Source: Papaver somniferum (Eukaryota > Streptophyta > Magnoliopsida > Ranunculales > Papaveraceae). Taken from it: a stretch of 64,000 bases of DNA. Below the pieces are notes generated by a model. The model worked only from the letters and a program-made list of their open reading frames with translations, had not been told where the DNA came from and did not search any database. Positions within the stretch are counted from its first letter, which is position 1, and every line of letters starts with the position of its first letter. The translations under genes and the position numbers were made by a program. Shown one piece after another: positions 45,325-58,161 of the stretch. Location of the stretch: assembly GCF_003573695.1 (NCBI RefSeq), contig NC_039358.1:95182881-95246880 (forward strand), written 5' to 3'.

Positions 45325-46684
45325 GTCAATTTTTGTGACAAAACTATCAATACGTATGGAATACAAAATAAATAAACTTTGTAGCTCTCAATCCAAATGC
45401 TTGATTTCCTTAGTTCTTCAACATTACTCGAAATCTTCGTCACTTCCAAGTACTCCAGTGATTCTGAATGTGTTCAACTCAGCATCATAGTTGTTGAAGA
45501 TTCGTAGCTATAACAATGAGAAAACAGTATCTCTCAATCATTGTTATACAATGTCATAGTATTATTATACAACATCAAAGTCCAATTGTATCACAACTTT
45601 GACAACAATATTATGGTGATATTTATCACTCTCCCTTAGTCAATACTTCATCTCACATTAAAACCGCTCCCCCTTACATAATGATCCGTAAACCATATGT
45701 ACTTGTAGTGTGAACTACACATTAATTCTCCCCCTTTTTGTCAATATAAATTGGCAAAGGTACGAAAACTAGTGGGATCCTAATGAAATTTCCATAGAGA
45801 TACTTCACGACCAAAAGAGAACATATCAACTTTGTTTCGATGATTTCACATAGCCGAAATTAGAGTATTCATCAAGGAGTTTATAAAAATACAAGAAAAC
45901 TCCTACAATATTCCACATCCGCACTCCCCACAAAGATTTGGCAATTGAGCACAAGTTCAATTAAGAACTCCCCCCCATAAAATATCATTCCCGAAAGAAC
46001 AACAAGAACGAACTTACTTTCACAAGAAAAGAAGGATTACTTTGGACATTAACAAATCACATGAAACATGGATTTGTATCCAAAATACTCAATTGAATTA
46101 ACCACAAGAGAATCCATGATTAATTTAATCGGAAATGCTCAACATAAGAGAACTTATGGAGCCGCACAGTACTTACACAAAGATGTGGATCAGGGAAAGA
46201 CCAATACTGTGGAATATCAAAGATTCATTCTATTTTTCATAAATATTTGCATAGAGACATGTAATAGACTTAATCTTTGTAGGCAAAAGTTCATCCTATC
46301 TTCCATCAATATTTGCATAATGACATAATAGGCTTAACTTTTGTTGTCAAAAGTTCATTCTATCTTGTATCAATGTTTGCATAAAGACATACGATATACT
46401 TAACTTTTGAGAAAATATGGGACAATCATAGTTCACGGACGTAAACACACATATCCCATAACAAGTTGCAATATATAAAACCATAAAGATTAATACTGCA
46501 AAATCATCTTCCAAATAAACTTTAGAATTTAAATAAATAAATCTAAAAACATTGCAAGATGAAAATCGTTGGAAATAGCTCTGTGTACTCACAATAATTG
46601 CTATTCCAAACCCTAGTTATCCTTCTTAAAATACAATAATAAATTCTTATAACAAGTTTCCTAGACATTAAGGCCTCTAAAAAA
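45325..46684 (-). other. Non-coding 3' region of A2
   Basis: About 1.36 kb between the short ORF and the polypurine tract with no supported gene. It includes repeated phrases such as AAAGTTCATCCTATCTTCCATCAATATTTGCATAA (shortened here to its theme, TTCATTCTATCTT plus TTTGCATAA), three to four times at 46220-46390. Confidence 0.5.
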
Positions 46685-47026
46685 TTATTTATCGTCCCCG
46701 AACTCCTTGTCGTCAACAGTCATGGGAACATAAGGTCCATGAAGATAAGAGTCAATTACAACAAACCTTCTAGACTGATGCCGAACCAGGGACTTCTGAA
46801 TTTCGAGAGTCCTCAAAACAATAGCCTTTATTTGCTGAATCTCCTTTCTTGTTTCATTCAACTCTTCAAGAACACCAGAAATCTTCTGGGAATTTTAAGG
46901 AAACGCCCTTGGCTTCCTCACATTCCTTCTTTTTCTTTTCAAAGTTTGAGGTAAAGAACATATATCTTTTTCCTTCATGATTGATGGCTTAACAATCACA
47001 TTAACATATTTTCTATCAGAAGACAT
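46685..47026 (-). pseudogene. 3'-proximal short coiled-coil ORF of copia A2 (one stop)
   Basis: Starts MSSDRKYVNVIVKPSIMKEK at 47026 and runs 113 codons to a TAA at 46685, with one internal stop (TAA at 46895-46897). A basic patch (LKRKRRNVRKPR) precedes a helical stretch with heptad spacing (GVLEELNETRKEIQQIKAIV). Size, Met-Ser start, N-terminal polar part, C-terminal helix and position match the short ORFs of A1 and A3, though residues differ strongly. Function unknown. The basic patch would suit RNA binding or nuclear entry, which is only a guess. Confidence 0.5.
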
Positions 47027-47662
47027 AATGCTTGGAGTCTTCATTCAAGTATTCGATTGTGGGAGGAAATCACAAATCAGACTCAACAAACTATCTTGTG
47101 ATAAAAGAGATTTTCAGAGAATGAAAAAGGAATGTAAGGTTACAGAACCTTTATACAAAAGGAATTCACGTACGCACAATTCTCAACCCTAAAGAAGGCA
47201 GAATTATCGATTTTAACCCTCTTTTATTGATCAAACATGGAAACTCTTTTCAATATCAATTAGATATGAAAATATGGAAGAATGCCAAACATGCAAAACC
47301 AAAAAAAAAGAAAAAAAATTCTTTTCCTAAAGCCTGAAGTGTGCGAACTCTTGTCTCTTTTGAACCAGGCACATGAGACAAGATACACTAATCAACACAA
47401 TTAAGTTGTGCTGGGGTGAACAATAATCTGTCCACCATAACCTTCTTGAATGGAATTCTTAAAATCATGTTTAACAGACTGTTTAGACCGTATTCTTTTC
47501 TCTAATGGTCTAGTCTTTTCTTTGGAAATTAACTTCTTCGGAGAAGAGATGAGATTACATACCTCATAAGATTTCTGAACAAGTTTGAGATTGTTTGCTA
47601 ATCGATTTGCTCTTCGTTGAAGTTTGTTGACATATCTTATCTTATGTTTTTACTTGAAACAT

Positions 47663-48988
47663 TTAGAGTTCATGACCCTTGAGAGTACAATAAGAACGTG
47701 TCAATGTGGAGGATGGTTCATACGTCATGGCTGTGCAGGCTGCTAGACAAATGGTAGAACCTGGAAAATTAGAAACAAAATTTCCAGTAGATAAAGAGAA
47801 ATCCATTTTATCCTCCAAGGTGGTTGAAGTTTTTCCCGGAAAAATATAAAGATTGATGTATGTATTGCTAAAATTGTCAAATTCAACATTTTCACAGAGG
47901 AGTGCAACACTTGAGTTTTCTTCTTCATTAGAATTATAGTGATCAGACATTTCATCAAGAGTTGCAGCAAGACCTTTGTTTCCAGTGTATTTTCTACGAT
48001 TTGGACACTCATTTGAAAAATGACCAAAGACTTTACACTTGAAGCACTGTGGCATATCCTCGTCATCATTATCGTCAGTATCCCTGTTTTTAGGAGGAAC
48101 ACGATTATGGGGTTTAACTGATGACTTATGTTTATCTCTAGTGAACCATTTACTTCTCTTCAAAAGAAGATCTCTAAACTGTCTTGTGATCAAAGAGACT
48201 GACTTGTCAAGCTCTTCATCTGATGAATCAGTCTCAGAAGGATCATCTTCAGAGATGCCAACACTTTTACTTTTATCAAGTAATTTAGCGTTCTTTTGTG
48301 CTTTGAAAGCAATATCCTTTCCAGATTTGGATACATGCTCATGATCAAAGATCTTTAACTTCCGAACGAGAGTATTTCTGGAAAGCGCATCAAGGTTATT
48401 TCCTTCAACGATGGAATATTTCTTAGAATAATATCTAGATGGCAATGATCTGAGAATTTTCATCACAATATCCTTTTCAGGAATAATCTTACCCAATGCA
48501 AAAGATGCATTAACAATTTCAGACACTTTATGATTAAGCTCATCAACTGAATCTTCATCTGCCATACGAAGGTTTTCCTAATCAGAATTTAGGTTTTGAA
48601 GCCTAGCTTCTTTTTCACAGGTATTCCCTTCAAATATGGTTTCTAAGATATCCCAAGCATCTTTAGACCGAGTGCACGTAGTCACATGGTGCTGAAGATC
48701 TAGGGTAATGGCATGGATCATTGCATTCAATCCGTCAGAATTTTGCTTTGCATCAAGAATATCGGTAGCATCATAATCATCGATATCCGTTGGAACAATT
48801 ACATTGCCTATTGTAACAACCGGAGGAAAATAGTCATTAGCAACGTAAACCCATGATTGAAAATCACGCGCTTGAAGAAAGGCACGCATAGAAAATTTCC
48901 ACCACAAGTAATTCGAGCCATCGAAGACTGGCGGTAGGTTTATAGAGATAACACTTATGTCCATAGAGTCAGATCGCGACAAACACAA
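47663..48988 (-). pseudogene. gag: Copia gag polyprotein (A2), one nonsense codon
   Basis: From 48988 the frame has VFDGSNYLWWKFSMRAFLQA, FQSWVYVANDY, SKDAWDILETIFEGNTCEK, then NLNSD and a TAG at 48578-48580, where A1 has Trp. It continues in the same frame with MADEDSVDELNHKVSEIVNA, KILRSLPSRYYSKKYSIVEG and TLVRKLKIFDHEHVSKSG. An acidic Ser-rich part (SEDDPSETDSSDEELDKS) and a zinc knuckle CFKCKVFGHFSNEC (CX2CX4HX4C) follow, and the frame ends at 47663. Apart from the one Trp-to-stop change it is open for about 440 codons, which suggests a fairly recent loss. No protease or other pol domain follows. Confidence 0.88.
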
Positions 48989-49016
48989 ACTTATAAGGTA
49001 TTAAACGTGTTTTCCT

Positions 49017-49028
49017 GCTCTGATACCA
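49017..49028 (-). other. Primer-binding site of A2
   Basis: The minus strand has TGGTATCAGAGC two bases after the LTR, complementary to the initiator tRNA-Met 3' region as in most plant copia elements. Confidence 0.9.
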
Positions 49029-49030
49029 AT

Positions 49031-51518
49031 TGAAAAAGCGGGGGTCTAACAACCACACCCAATATTTCGCTTAGCAATCTGTATGGACTAACTCCAATAT
49101 ACTTTCAAGAGAATCAACTAGACAGCCGGACTTAATCTTAAGAAAAGTATATCAAAGTATTATATCTCAATTTCTCAATTCAATATGCAATCAAACAAAT
49201 AGGAATTTGCGAGCCCGGTTGAATATAAAAAATAACTTGGACAGTATCAAAAACCAATATCCAAGTGTCAATCAATTTAATCAACAAATAATGGTCGGAT
49301 TCATAATTGATTGAACTTACGCACAACCTGTGATATTTCAATTATATAAACAAATATAATGCGGAAAAGAAATAACACAGACACCAGAAGTTTCGTTAAC
49401 GAGGAAACCGCAAATGCAGAAAAACCCCCGGGACCCAGTCCAGATTTGAACACCACACTGTATTAAGCTGCTACAGATACTAGCCTACTCCAAGTTAACT
49501 TCAGACTGGAATGTAGTTGAGCCCTAACCAATCTCAAACTGATCAAGGTACAGTTGCACTCCTTACGTATTTGAATCCCAGCAGGACTCTACGCACTTGA
49601 TTCCCTTACCTGATCTCACCCACAACTAAGAGTTGATACGACCCAAAGTCGAAGACTTGATAAACCAATCTGTCTCACACAGAAAAATCTATTGAATAGA
49701 TAAATCTGTCTCCCACAGATATACCTATGAGTTTTGTTCCATCTTTTCATAAATCAAGGTGAATATGAACCAATTGATATACTGGACTTATATTCCCGAA
49801 GAAAATCCTGGAAATATCAATCACCTCACAATAATTTTAATTGTATGGTAGCGAAACAAGATATTGTGGAATCACAAACAATGAGACGAAGATGTTTGTG
49901 ACTACTTTTTATCTTGCCTATCGGAGATTAAATCTTGAGAAAATCTTAGAGAAGATAGTACTCAATCACGATAGAAAACAACAAGATCAGAATACACAAT
50001 TACAGAGAAAATAGTTGGGTCTGGCTTCACAACCCCAATGAAGTTTTCAAGTCGTTAACCTACAGGGTTTTGGAAAAACCTAAGGTTAAAGGAGAATCGA
50101 CTCTAGTCGCAACTAGTATCACACATGAGGTGTAGGGATTAGGTTTCCCAGTTGCTAGAGTTCTCATTTATATAATCTTCAAATCAGGGTTTGTAATCAA
50201 TGTTAACTTGGTAACAAGCATTCAATATTCACTATTAGATGAAAATCTGATTAGACCCAAGCTAATATCTTTCAACCGTTAGATCGAACTTAGCTTGTTA
50301 CACACAAATGAAAAGTGACTTGATTTAGATATGAGTAACCGTACCTAAACGTGTACACCTTTGTTGGCTCAACAATAGTTAACCAAAGTTAGCCATATCA
50401 ACACTTTAATATCAACCTTATTCATCTTAACCATAACTAGTTAAAATGACTCAAATGAAACTAGTTCTAGAGTTTTTCAATTGTTTATATTCTCATAGAA
50501 GTATACAAGACACAATTGAAGCAAAATTGATTTTGATTCACTCGAATCAAGTCATGAACATTATAGCCATGGTTTGCAAAAGATTGCATTCCTTATTATA
50601 TAAGTGTATTAGTTCATGAACAAAACGATTTTAGAACATAACCCACTCAAGTATGCAAATGGGTAGGCATACCTTAGTGGCCGGACTAAGTTTGGGTTTG
50701 CCAGTATGCAAACGGGTACGCATACCACCAAACTCAGTAAAGTCCTAGAACTTGAACCTCACGCCAGTAAGCGTACCGGTATGCGTACTTAGTTCCCGAA
50801 CCTCAACTAAACCAATCAGTTTGCATACCATACGGGTATGCATACCATGGTTCCCGGACTTGGATTACACATATGCAAGTACGCATACTATGCTTATATC
50901 CAATTGTTCTAAACTCTTATTTCAACCATTGTAACATTCTCGGAAGACGACAATAGTTATCTCACACAAACTATTAGCTTCAAAGTAATTTTCAAGTGAT
51001 TGAATGATCAATACGAAACATTCCGAGTCTACATCAAATGACTGTCTCACACAAATCATGTAAGATGTTACCATGCGATTTTCACATGATCATGTTTTGA
51101 CTTTCGTCAAGAATATAAGATGAACTTGGTTAAAGCGAAAGCTTACCAACACATATTTCGAGAAATATGTAAGCAAGTTAAACTCAGCTCGAAATATTAA
51201 ATGTGCATAATTGAAGTCTATATAAATATACGACTTTTGTCTCAAAATAGGAGATAGGGTAGATATAATTTTGAGTTATAGATGAGTTCAAGTCTCCACA
51301 TACCTTTTGTTGATGAAATTCCACAAGATCCCCTTAGTAGTTCTTCGTCTTCAATCGATGAACGCCGTGAAGTCTAATGCTCAACTACACTTTCTATCCT
51401 AATCCGAGACTTAGCTATAAGTGGACTAGAAATTAAGACTTATAGTTTTGGCAACTAAACTTGACAAACAATCTTGAGATAACAACGCTTGTGAGTTCGA
51501 CCGAGCATTGCTCTAACA
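49031..51518 (-). repeat. 5' LTR of A2
   Basis: 2488 bases from TGAAAAAGCGGGGGTC to GAGCATTGCTCTAACA, with a TATA-like box at 50165-50175 and the GTACGCATACC array at 50650-50890. Near-identical over long stretches to 40020-40363 plus 43181-45312. Confidence 0.92.
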
Positions 51519-52157
51519 CTTCTTGTTCTCAATATCAACCAAATCTTGTTATAAGTATCAACCAAATCATGTTCTCAGTATCAACCAAATCAAAAAATAA
51601 AAAAACGAAATAGGAAAGATCCAAATCATAAAAATCGAAACCAATAGAATTCAAAACTAGATTGAAAACGCACCTATGTTGATTTCTCTATTCCAACCTG
51701 TCTTCTTCCTCTTCTCAGACTCAACAAAATCCAAACAAAAAAAATACGAAAATCAGTTGAAGATCGAAATCAAAAAATCGATCAGAAAAACTAGTGAATC
51801 AAACCTATTTGATACAAACAGAAAAGATAAATTGATACAAACCTATTTGTTGTTCTTCAATGCATCGTCTCACTCTCGTCAGATCTGAAAACCAGTGAAT
51901 AACATCAACAAATTGAGAAAAAATTAACGAATTGTTGTTCTTCCTCTTGTCTTCAACACAACAAACTAACAAATTCTTGTTCTTTAATGCAATGATTCGT
52001 GTGAAGAAAAATTCTAATTCTGTCCCCGAAGAAAAAATCAACGAGAGCAGAGAGAAGAGAGAGCTAAATAATAATTCGCAATATGTTATTATTGATAACA
52101 AACACTGCTTAATATTAGGATTTGCATGATTTGATGCTTTTTACGGTGGGGTCTTTA
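51519..52157 (-). other. MULE flank, right of copia A2
   Basis: Continues the 5' flank of the MULE transposase after the A2 insertion. It contains repeated TTGTTCTCA(A/G)TATCAACCAAAT phrases like 39870-39890. No coding sequence is supported. It ends where the family B LTR starts at TGAAAAGACGAGG. Confidence 0.45.
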
Positions 52158-54932
52158 TGAAAAGACGAGGGTACCCAAATATACCTCAATCTAAAACTTT
52201 TCCACCTATAAGTCCTTTCTCCGAAAATGATTGTCTATGGACTGAGTCGAGACAATACAACTAATCGGTTCACACTTCGTGTGATCGCCTATGGATACGA
52301 GATCGAGACAATACAACAACGAAGTATGTTTACTTGATAAGAGGTTCGGACTTAACCAAACACAATAGGATAACTATCAAGTAAATAGGAATTAACGTTT
52401 GTGTATTTTACTTCTAATTATAATAAAAACAATTATAATTGCGTAAATATAAAAGTAAAAGACACAACAAGATTTTGTTAACGAGGAAACCACAAATGCA
52501 GAAAAACTCCGGGACCTTGTCCAGAATGTACAAAATTAAACCAACTTCGTATAGTTGAGACCAAGCAACTAAATCTATAGTTCCCCTAGTTCCGTCTGTA
52601 TTCCCACGCCTCCAACTTGTAATAAGTCACGTACTTGGAACAATTCCTTTGGTTCGTATTCCAAACAGTAAAGGAACAACAAATCTGTTTGGTATTTTCA
52701 ACCAAGTGATGTGAGTTCGACAAAAGGCTCTTCCGTTTATCTCAATAAACTCCTTTGTCAGGTCCTTAGATCTATCTACTAACAATTACCGAAGTAATCG
52801 TCTAAATTTTGCAATCAATACTTTGAATCATAAAGAAACGTATTGATGCTGATCTACTCAACTAATCAATCCAATCCACCACAAGGATAAACTGATTATA
52901 GTTGGATCCTCTTTAACCGAAACAAGTATTGTGCACACCAAAGATTATGAACCCAAATCAGAAATCTTCAAAGTCTTCTTTATCTTCAAATCTTCTTAGA
53001 TCTTTAATAAACACCTGCACACAATCAACTTGAATCTCTTATGATGAATCACGCACAGAACGGAGTCTGTTACAATGGATTATCACAAGACATCTTTAGA
53101 ACTAAAAACAGTCTAAATATCCCCTTCGAAACTTCGATCTAGTTTGAGTGAATCTTATATCTGAAGAGAAGATTCTCAAGCATAAACAAACTAGGTGCAA
53201 TCAAAGTTCAACAACCTTAGTCAATCAAATCAATCGAAAACTAATAATAAACCGCAATTATCTAGTTTCCCACCAACGGTACTAATAGAGCTTCTCAATA
53301 CCAAAGAAGTCTTTAAACCGAGCGTCCGTAAGAGATTTCGCCTAATTAGGTTACTTTCCTCTCCAAAAAGGCGGCTCCACCAGTAACAACACAACTAGGT
53401 AGTTTTGTTGGCTCCAAGGATTAGTTTGCTAGAAATGCAAACTTTGGTATTTATAGATCAAGGAAGTTTGGACACCAAGATATTTCCAAAACCGAAAATA
53501 TTCTCAAGATATGCAATATATTCCAAATTCGGTTTCCGAAATTCTTGGAAATGCTTTGTCCAAACATTAACCGAAAATCTCTTAGAAGATCTCCAGTTAG
53601 TAAATGCACATTAGCAATTTTCATTTTCCAAAAATAAAATTAAAAACCTTAATTGAAATATTCTCAACTTATTTTTCGATCCGGGATTTTCCTTTAGTTA
53701 TTAAGGAATATCTTTGAACAATAAAAGATAAGCGTTACTGCACATGTTCAAAGTATGTCGACATCTTTACTTTGTAAGTCCTCTTTCATACTTACAATCT
53801 TGAAACCGATTTCCACACTTCCAAACGAGTTTAGAATTGGTTCCTTTGATTTTCAAGAACTATGTGATTGATTAAGAACACTCAATCACAAATCATGGGT
53901 TTCAAGGTTCTACCAAAACAAGTTTTGATTCTACCTCCATGTGAGTACTGTGCATAGTCACTCTAGCTTTCCAAAAATTCGGTTGACTATGTACTAGGAT
54001 CGGTTCCCCACATACTTATGGTAACTACTTGTATTTGTTGCACATGTCCATAGGATCGGTTCCCCTTTCACTAAAAACTTGTTGCACATGTTCATATGAT
54101 CGGTTCCCCCATCTACTAAAAACGTGTTGCACCTCTTACAAGGATCGATTCCCCTTTTGTGATCGGTTGCACCTCTTCATAGGATCGGTTCCCCTTTGCC
54201 TAGAGTTGGTCATACCAATAACACTAAATCGATAATACCACCTCAGGTGATTACTTAAGATCGGTTTCACTAATAAAAGTCATACCAATACAAAAGTCAG
54301 GCCTTGTGAATAGTTTTACCAAGAACATAAACAAGTCATGAGCGGTTATACTAAATCACACATATTGGTTGTTCACAAGATATGCAGTGAATAACAATAC
54401 CACGCCTGGTGATTTCCTTTTCGACTCATAAACAAGTTTATGAACTTACTTCCTTAAAACACATGTAAAACATTGTTTTCTAGGATGAAATCCTCACCTC
54501 ATACCCATACATAATCACAATAGCATTCAAACGATTATGTCGATGTCTTATATACGAAGTTCAAAAGATAAGCGTCATACTTCGTATTATATTCCTTAAT
54601 ACTACGTCTAACTAGAGTGTAATCATTCATGCTTCGCAGTTATGTTTTTAATATGCACGACTTGAAAGATAGGTTAGGGAATGAAACAGTTCAAGTCAAA
54701 TATCACTAACCTCAAGTGGAAGGATGATGTTATAGCTCCTTACTTCTTCACTTTTTCAAAGCTTCGCAATACTTGTAATGTCTCATATCCTAATACTTTC
54801 AAGCTAACCTATACGAAGTTGACTCTAGTACATAATCAAGCGACTCTTTAAATGAGTTTTGGTTCACTAAAATATGACAACCAAACTTGATATACCAACG
54901 CTTGGTGGGTTCAACCGAGCTATGCTCTAACA
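52158..54932 (-). repeat. Family B LTR, 3' LTR of the pol-bearing element
   Basis: 2775 bases from TGAAAAGACGAGGGTACC to GAGCTATGCTCTAACA. A TATA box, CTATAAATACC on the minus strand, is at 53446-53456, and the GGATCGGTTCCCC array is at 53995-54205. Aligns end to end with the solo LTR at 40364. Confidence 0.9.
53995..54205. repeat. GGATCGGTTCCCC tandem array
   Basis: Five copies of the roughly 40-base unit found also at 42230-42450, with small differences in unit order. Confidence 0.85.
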
Positions 54933-54945
54933 ATCTCCTCCTTTG
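54933..54945 (-). other. Polypurine tract of family B element
   Basis: The minus strand reads AAAGGAGGAGAT directly before the LTR start TGTTAGAGCATAGC. Confidence 0.75.
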
Positions 54946-56360
54946 TCAATTTTAGTGACAAAATTCTTACATCATATGGATAAACAAATTACAAGAATTC
55001 ATTACACATACGCTTGATTCCCGAATTCAACAACACAATAACCTGTATACATTCAATCCATAAATGTCGTTGTTGACATAATAAAAATAATACACCCCAT
55101 AAAGATAAGATAGGTAGATTTTATCAATCCGCACGTCTTTGTTATTCCTTTATAATCCATATAACTACAAGTAACATATGATATGCTACTCCCCCTTAGT
55201 CTATGCTTTACTCTTTCATTAGATAAACGTTTAAGCACCAATGTCCTTTCCCTTAGTGATACCAATCAATATAACAATACCAGTATCACTTGTTTACTCC
55301 ATATACTTCTCCACCTTTTTGTCACAAAATGACAAAGGTACGAGCAAAATAAGGACAAACCGAAAGGATCTTACAAATCTCAAAATAGACTTGCAAACCT
55401 ATAAGAGTTAAGCACGAGGGTTCCACACACCATTTTTGATAACCAATATCAAAACCGAAATTACAAAGTAATTTTGTTTTGATATGTTACCAAGGAAACA
55501 ATTTCCCGAAGCAATTTTCCCTAATAGTTTAGCAAACCAAAAAATCGACTAAGCACCTTAGTTCCTTTGCTAAACCGATTGTACAAATACAATCGCTTGT
55601 TCGATAAGACCAAAATAAAGATAACTCTATTTTTCTCATCAGGTTCTAATTATCCATATAACTTAGACCTTTAACTTTTAAACAAGACAAGTACTAGGTT
55701 AGTTAAATAGCATTCCTTGTTAAGGCATTCGATTAGACTTGAATAACCGAAACCTCCACTTTGATAAGTCTAACTAAGATCAAAATTAACTTAGTTTCTC
55801 TTATCCGAAATTGAATTGGACTAAACAATTCATCCCTTAAACCTTTTCTTTCGTTAAGCCATAAGCAATTCATACAAACCAAATAAATCAACTTGCATAA
55901 CCTCAATCGGAAGCAATTGAAACAACATAGACATTAAAGCACCGCAATCGCACCGAAATTTTGTAAGCCTAAACGATTGATACCAAACAATAAAGAAAGA
56001 TAACAATAGTTTTTCTTATTTGGAAACAATTGAATCACACATACATCCATACATAAATAATGGAATAAAACAGCAATTGTACCGAAATTTTGTTAAGCAA
56101 AAGCAATAGATATACGCAATAAACTCATGTTTTTCTTAAACAGGAAAACAATCAACTAACAAAGTCGTTACCTCAAATTTCGCATCATGTTCTCAAATAT
56201 GTTTGCATATTCTTCCAGGGAGAATTGATGTCGAAATATCATTATGTTGTCATCCTTATGTAAAACGAAAGGATAACAACAACCAACCTTTACCAGAGAA
56301 AGGTTGAAAACCGGTTTTTAACTATTGCAAGCAAAAGTTGAAAACCGGACGCAAAAGGTA
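54946..56360 (-). other. Non-coding 3' region of family B element
   Basis: About 1.4 kb between the RNase H end and the polypurine tract. Sireviruses often have an extra ORF here. I see none, only AT-rich sequence with many short frames. Confidence 0.5.
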
Positions 56361-57078
56361 CTAATGTACCTTGACAATCCCTATGGATTTCCTTAGATTT
56401 TCGAAAGTTGCTCTATCTAAGGGTTTGGTGAGAATGTCAGCTAGCTGGCGCTCGGATGTAACATATTCTAATTTGATAACACCATTCTCATGTAACTCTT
56501 TAATAAAGTGATATCTGATATCTATGTGTTTAGTACGAGAATGTTCAACTGGGTTTTCAGTCAATCGAATAGCACTTGAGTTATCACACAGTATGCTCAT
56601 AGTTTAAATATTAATTTCATAGTCAATGAGAATTTGTTTCATCCACAATAGTTGGGTACAACATGTACCAGCAACAATATATTCTGCTTCACAGGTTGAC
56701 AAAGACTGTGAATTCTGTTTTTTGCTATGCCAAGCTACAAGATTTTGACCAACATAGAAGCAACCACCAGAGGTGCTTTTACGATCTTCTACACATCCTT
56801 CCCAATCAACATCTGAATAGGCAACAAGACAGTTGTTCGTATCCATAGAGTATGATAGACCATAATCTAGTGTACCACTAACGTATCTAATGATTCGTTT
56901 TACAACTTTGAGATGTGATTCTCTAGGATCTGCTTGAAATCTAGCACACCATCCCACACTAAAAGCAATGTCTGGTCTTGTTGTAGGTAGATATAGCAAG
57001 CTCCCTGTCATAGATCTGTAAAGTTTCTGATCAACTGATTTTTCTCCTGGATTCGATTGAAGTTTTCCAGTAGTTGGC
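56361..57078 (-). pseudogene. pol: Copia RNase H and end of reverse transcriptase
   Basis: Read from 57078: PTTGKLQSNPGEKSVDQ, then MTGSLLYLPTTRPDIAFSVG, SYSMDTNNCLVAYSDVDWEG (first RNase H Asp), STSGGCFYVGQNLVAWHSKK, SLSTCEAEYIVAG (Glu) and LLWMKQILIDYEINI. A TAA at about 56602 interrupts; the frame resumes MSILCDNSSAIRLTENPVEH, TKHIDIRYHFIKEL, RQLADILTKPL and stops at 56361. RNase H removes the RNA strand after reverse transcription. The rest of the reverse transcriptase is 2.7 kb away across the gypsy-type LTR. Confidence 0.9.
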
Positions 57079-58153
57079 TGATGAGTGCTAAAAAGTGCAT
57101 ATTTCTATATATTTTTGTTGGCATTTAACTCATCTTTTGTGCATTAATTCTACATTTTATCCCATATTCTGCATTTTCATTGTTTTCAAGAATAAATATT
57201 TTTATTAATTAATTTTGTATTTTTAGGTAATAAATAAAGTTTGGATGACTTGAGCAGAAAAGTGGTGAAAAGCCGGGAAGAATTACGCAAGGAAACCGCG
57301 AAGAATATTGTGTGCAAGACCAAAGGCTAGAAAGTGGGCTTAATAAGGAAGAGATTTGTTCTTAAAGAAGAAGTGGGCTCAACATATCTCAAGCCCAAAC
57401 TTATTTCCCAAAACTAAACCCATTTTCCAAGCCCAGAACTCCAAAACCCAAACCCATTCTTTTGTAGCCGTCAGATTGGATCATCTCAGCATCTTACGGT
57501 CGCAGCATCGCCAGTCATCAAAGTCGAAGCTCATGTCTAACACTACAGCACCTAACTCCATCTTGAGCCGTCAGCTTCGTTGTACTTCAGCATCCAACGG
57601 TCGCTCCTTGCTCCCTTCCATCTCGCCGTTAGATCGATCTATCAACTCCACATCCCACGGCCTATCTTCGAAGATCATCCAACTTGATATCTCCGATCAA
57701 CACTCTAACACCAAACCCTATACTACCCAAACAAACAGCCCCTCCCCTTCTTTCCATCGACCTCATCCCTCTCTGCAACTCCACCACCTTCACCTGCCGT
57801 ACCACCATCATCACCACCACCTTCTTCACCTGCTACAACCACCATGCAACCACCATACCATCATCACAACCACCTATATTACCTAAACCACCTAATACCC
57901 CTCTCTCTAGCCCTCTATTTCACTGATTTCTCACCATTCTTTTCTCTGAAACCCTAGGTGAGAAATCAGTCAAATAGGTGAGTCTAGAGTAGCAGTTGGC
58001 GCATGGGAATGGAGCAGGAAGAGATTACAAGGCATGGGTCGACGTTAATTGGGATTGATTTCAGCGAATTAGGTGAGAATACCAGACCCTAATTTCAACT
58101 GTTTTGGGAATTTTTGAGGAAATTGTGTAAAACCCTAAATTGGGGGAATTGGG

Positions 58154-58161
58154 TATAAATA
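58154..58161 (+). promoter_or_regulatory. TATA box of the gypsy-type LTR
   Basis: TATAAATA followed by GAGGC, the usual spacing of a plant LTR core promoter. It supports plus orientation for this LTR. Confidence 0.6.

Larger units (their letters stand above)
40020..51518 (-). mobile_element. Copia element A2, complete but gag-only
   Basis: Two family A LTRs (40020-45312, split by a nested LTR, and 49031-51518) flank a 3718-base internal region with a polypurine tract, a short coiled-coil ORF, gag and a primer-binding site, in proper order for a minus-strand element. Flanking bases CTTCC (40015-40019) and CTTCT (51519-51523) are a target duplication with one change. No pol domain is present. 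It is a TR-GAG-like non-autonomous retrotransposon inserted in the 5' flank of the MULE transposase. Confidence 0.88.
30760..52157. mobile_element. ULP1-carrying MULE (Kaonashi-like), interrupted by copia A2
   Basis: A minus-strand MULE transposase gene and a plus-strand gene with a ULP1-like protease end converge at about 36.0-36.7 kb. This combination defines the Kaonashi-type ULP-MULEs known in several plants. The left limit is set loosely at the non-repeat sequence after the AT block. The right limit is where the family B LTR begins. Copia A2 (40020-51518) is inserted in the part upstream of the transposase. Terminal inverted repeats were not recognised; this group often lacks them, so the true ends are uncertain. 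Confidence 0.65.

Noticed and set aside
54946..56360. Possible envelope-like ORF in the Sirevirus position
   Set aside because: No frame longer than about 70 codons and no signal or membrane pattern. Nothing supports an env-like gene.
57356..57926. Open frames rich in His, Pro and Ser
   Set aside because: They lie inside the gypsy-type LTR, are low in complexity (ACC/CAT triplets), overlap in several frames and match no protein family I know.
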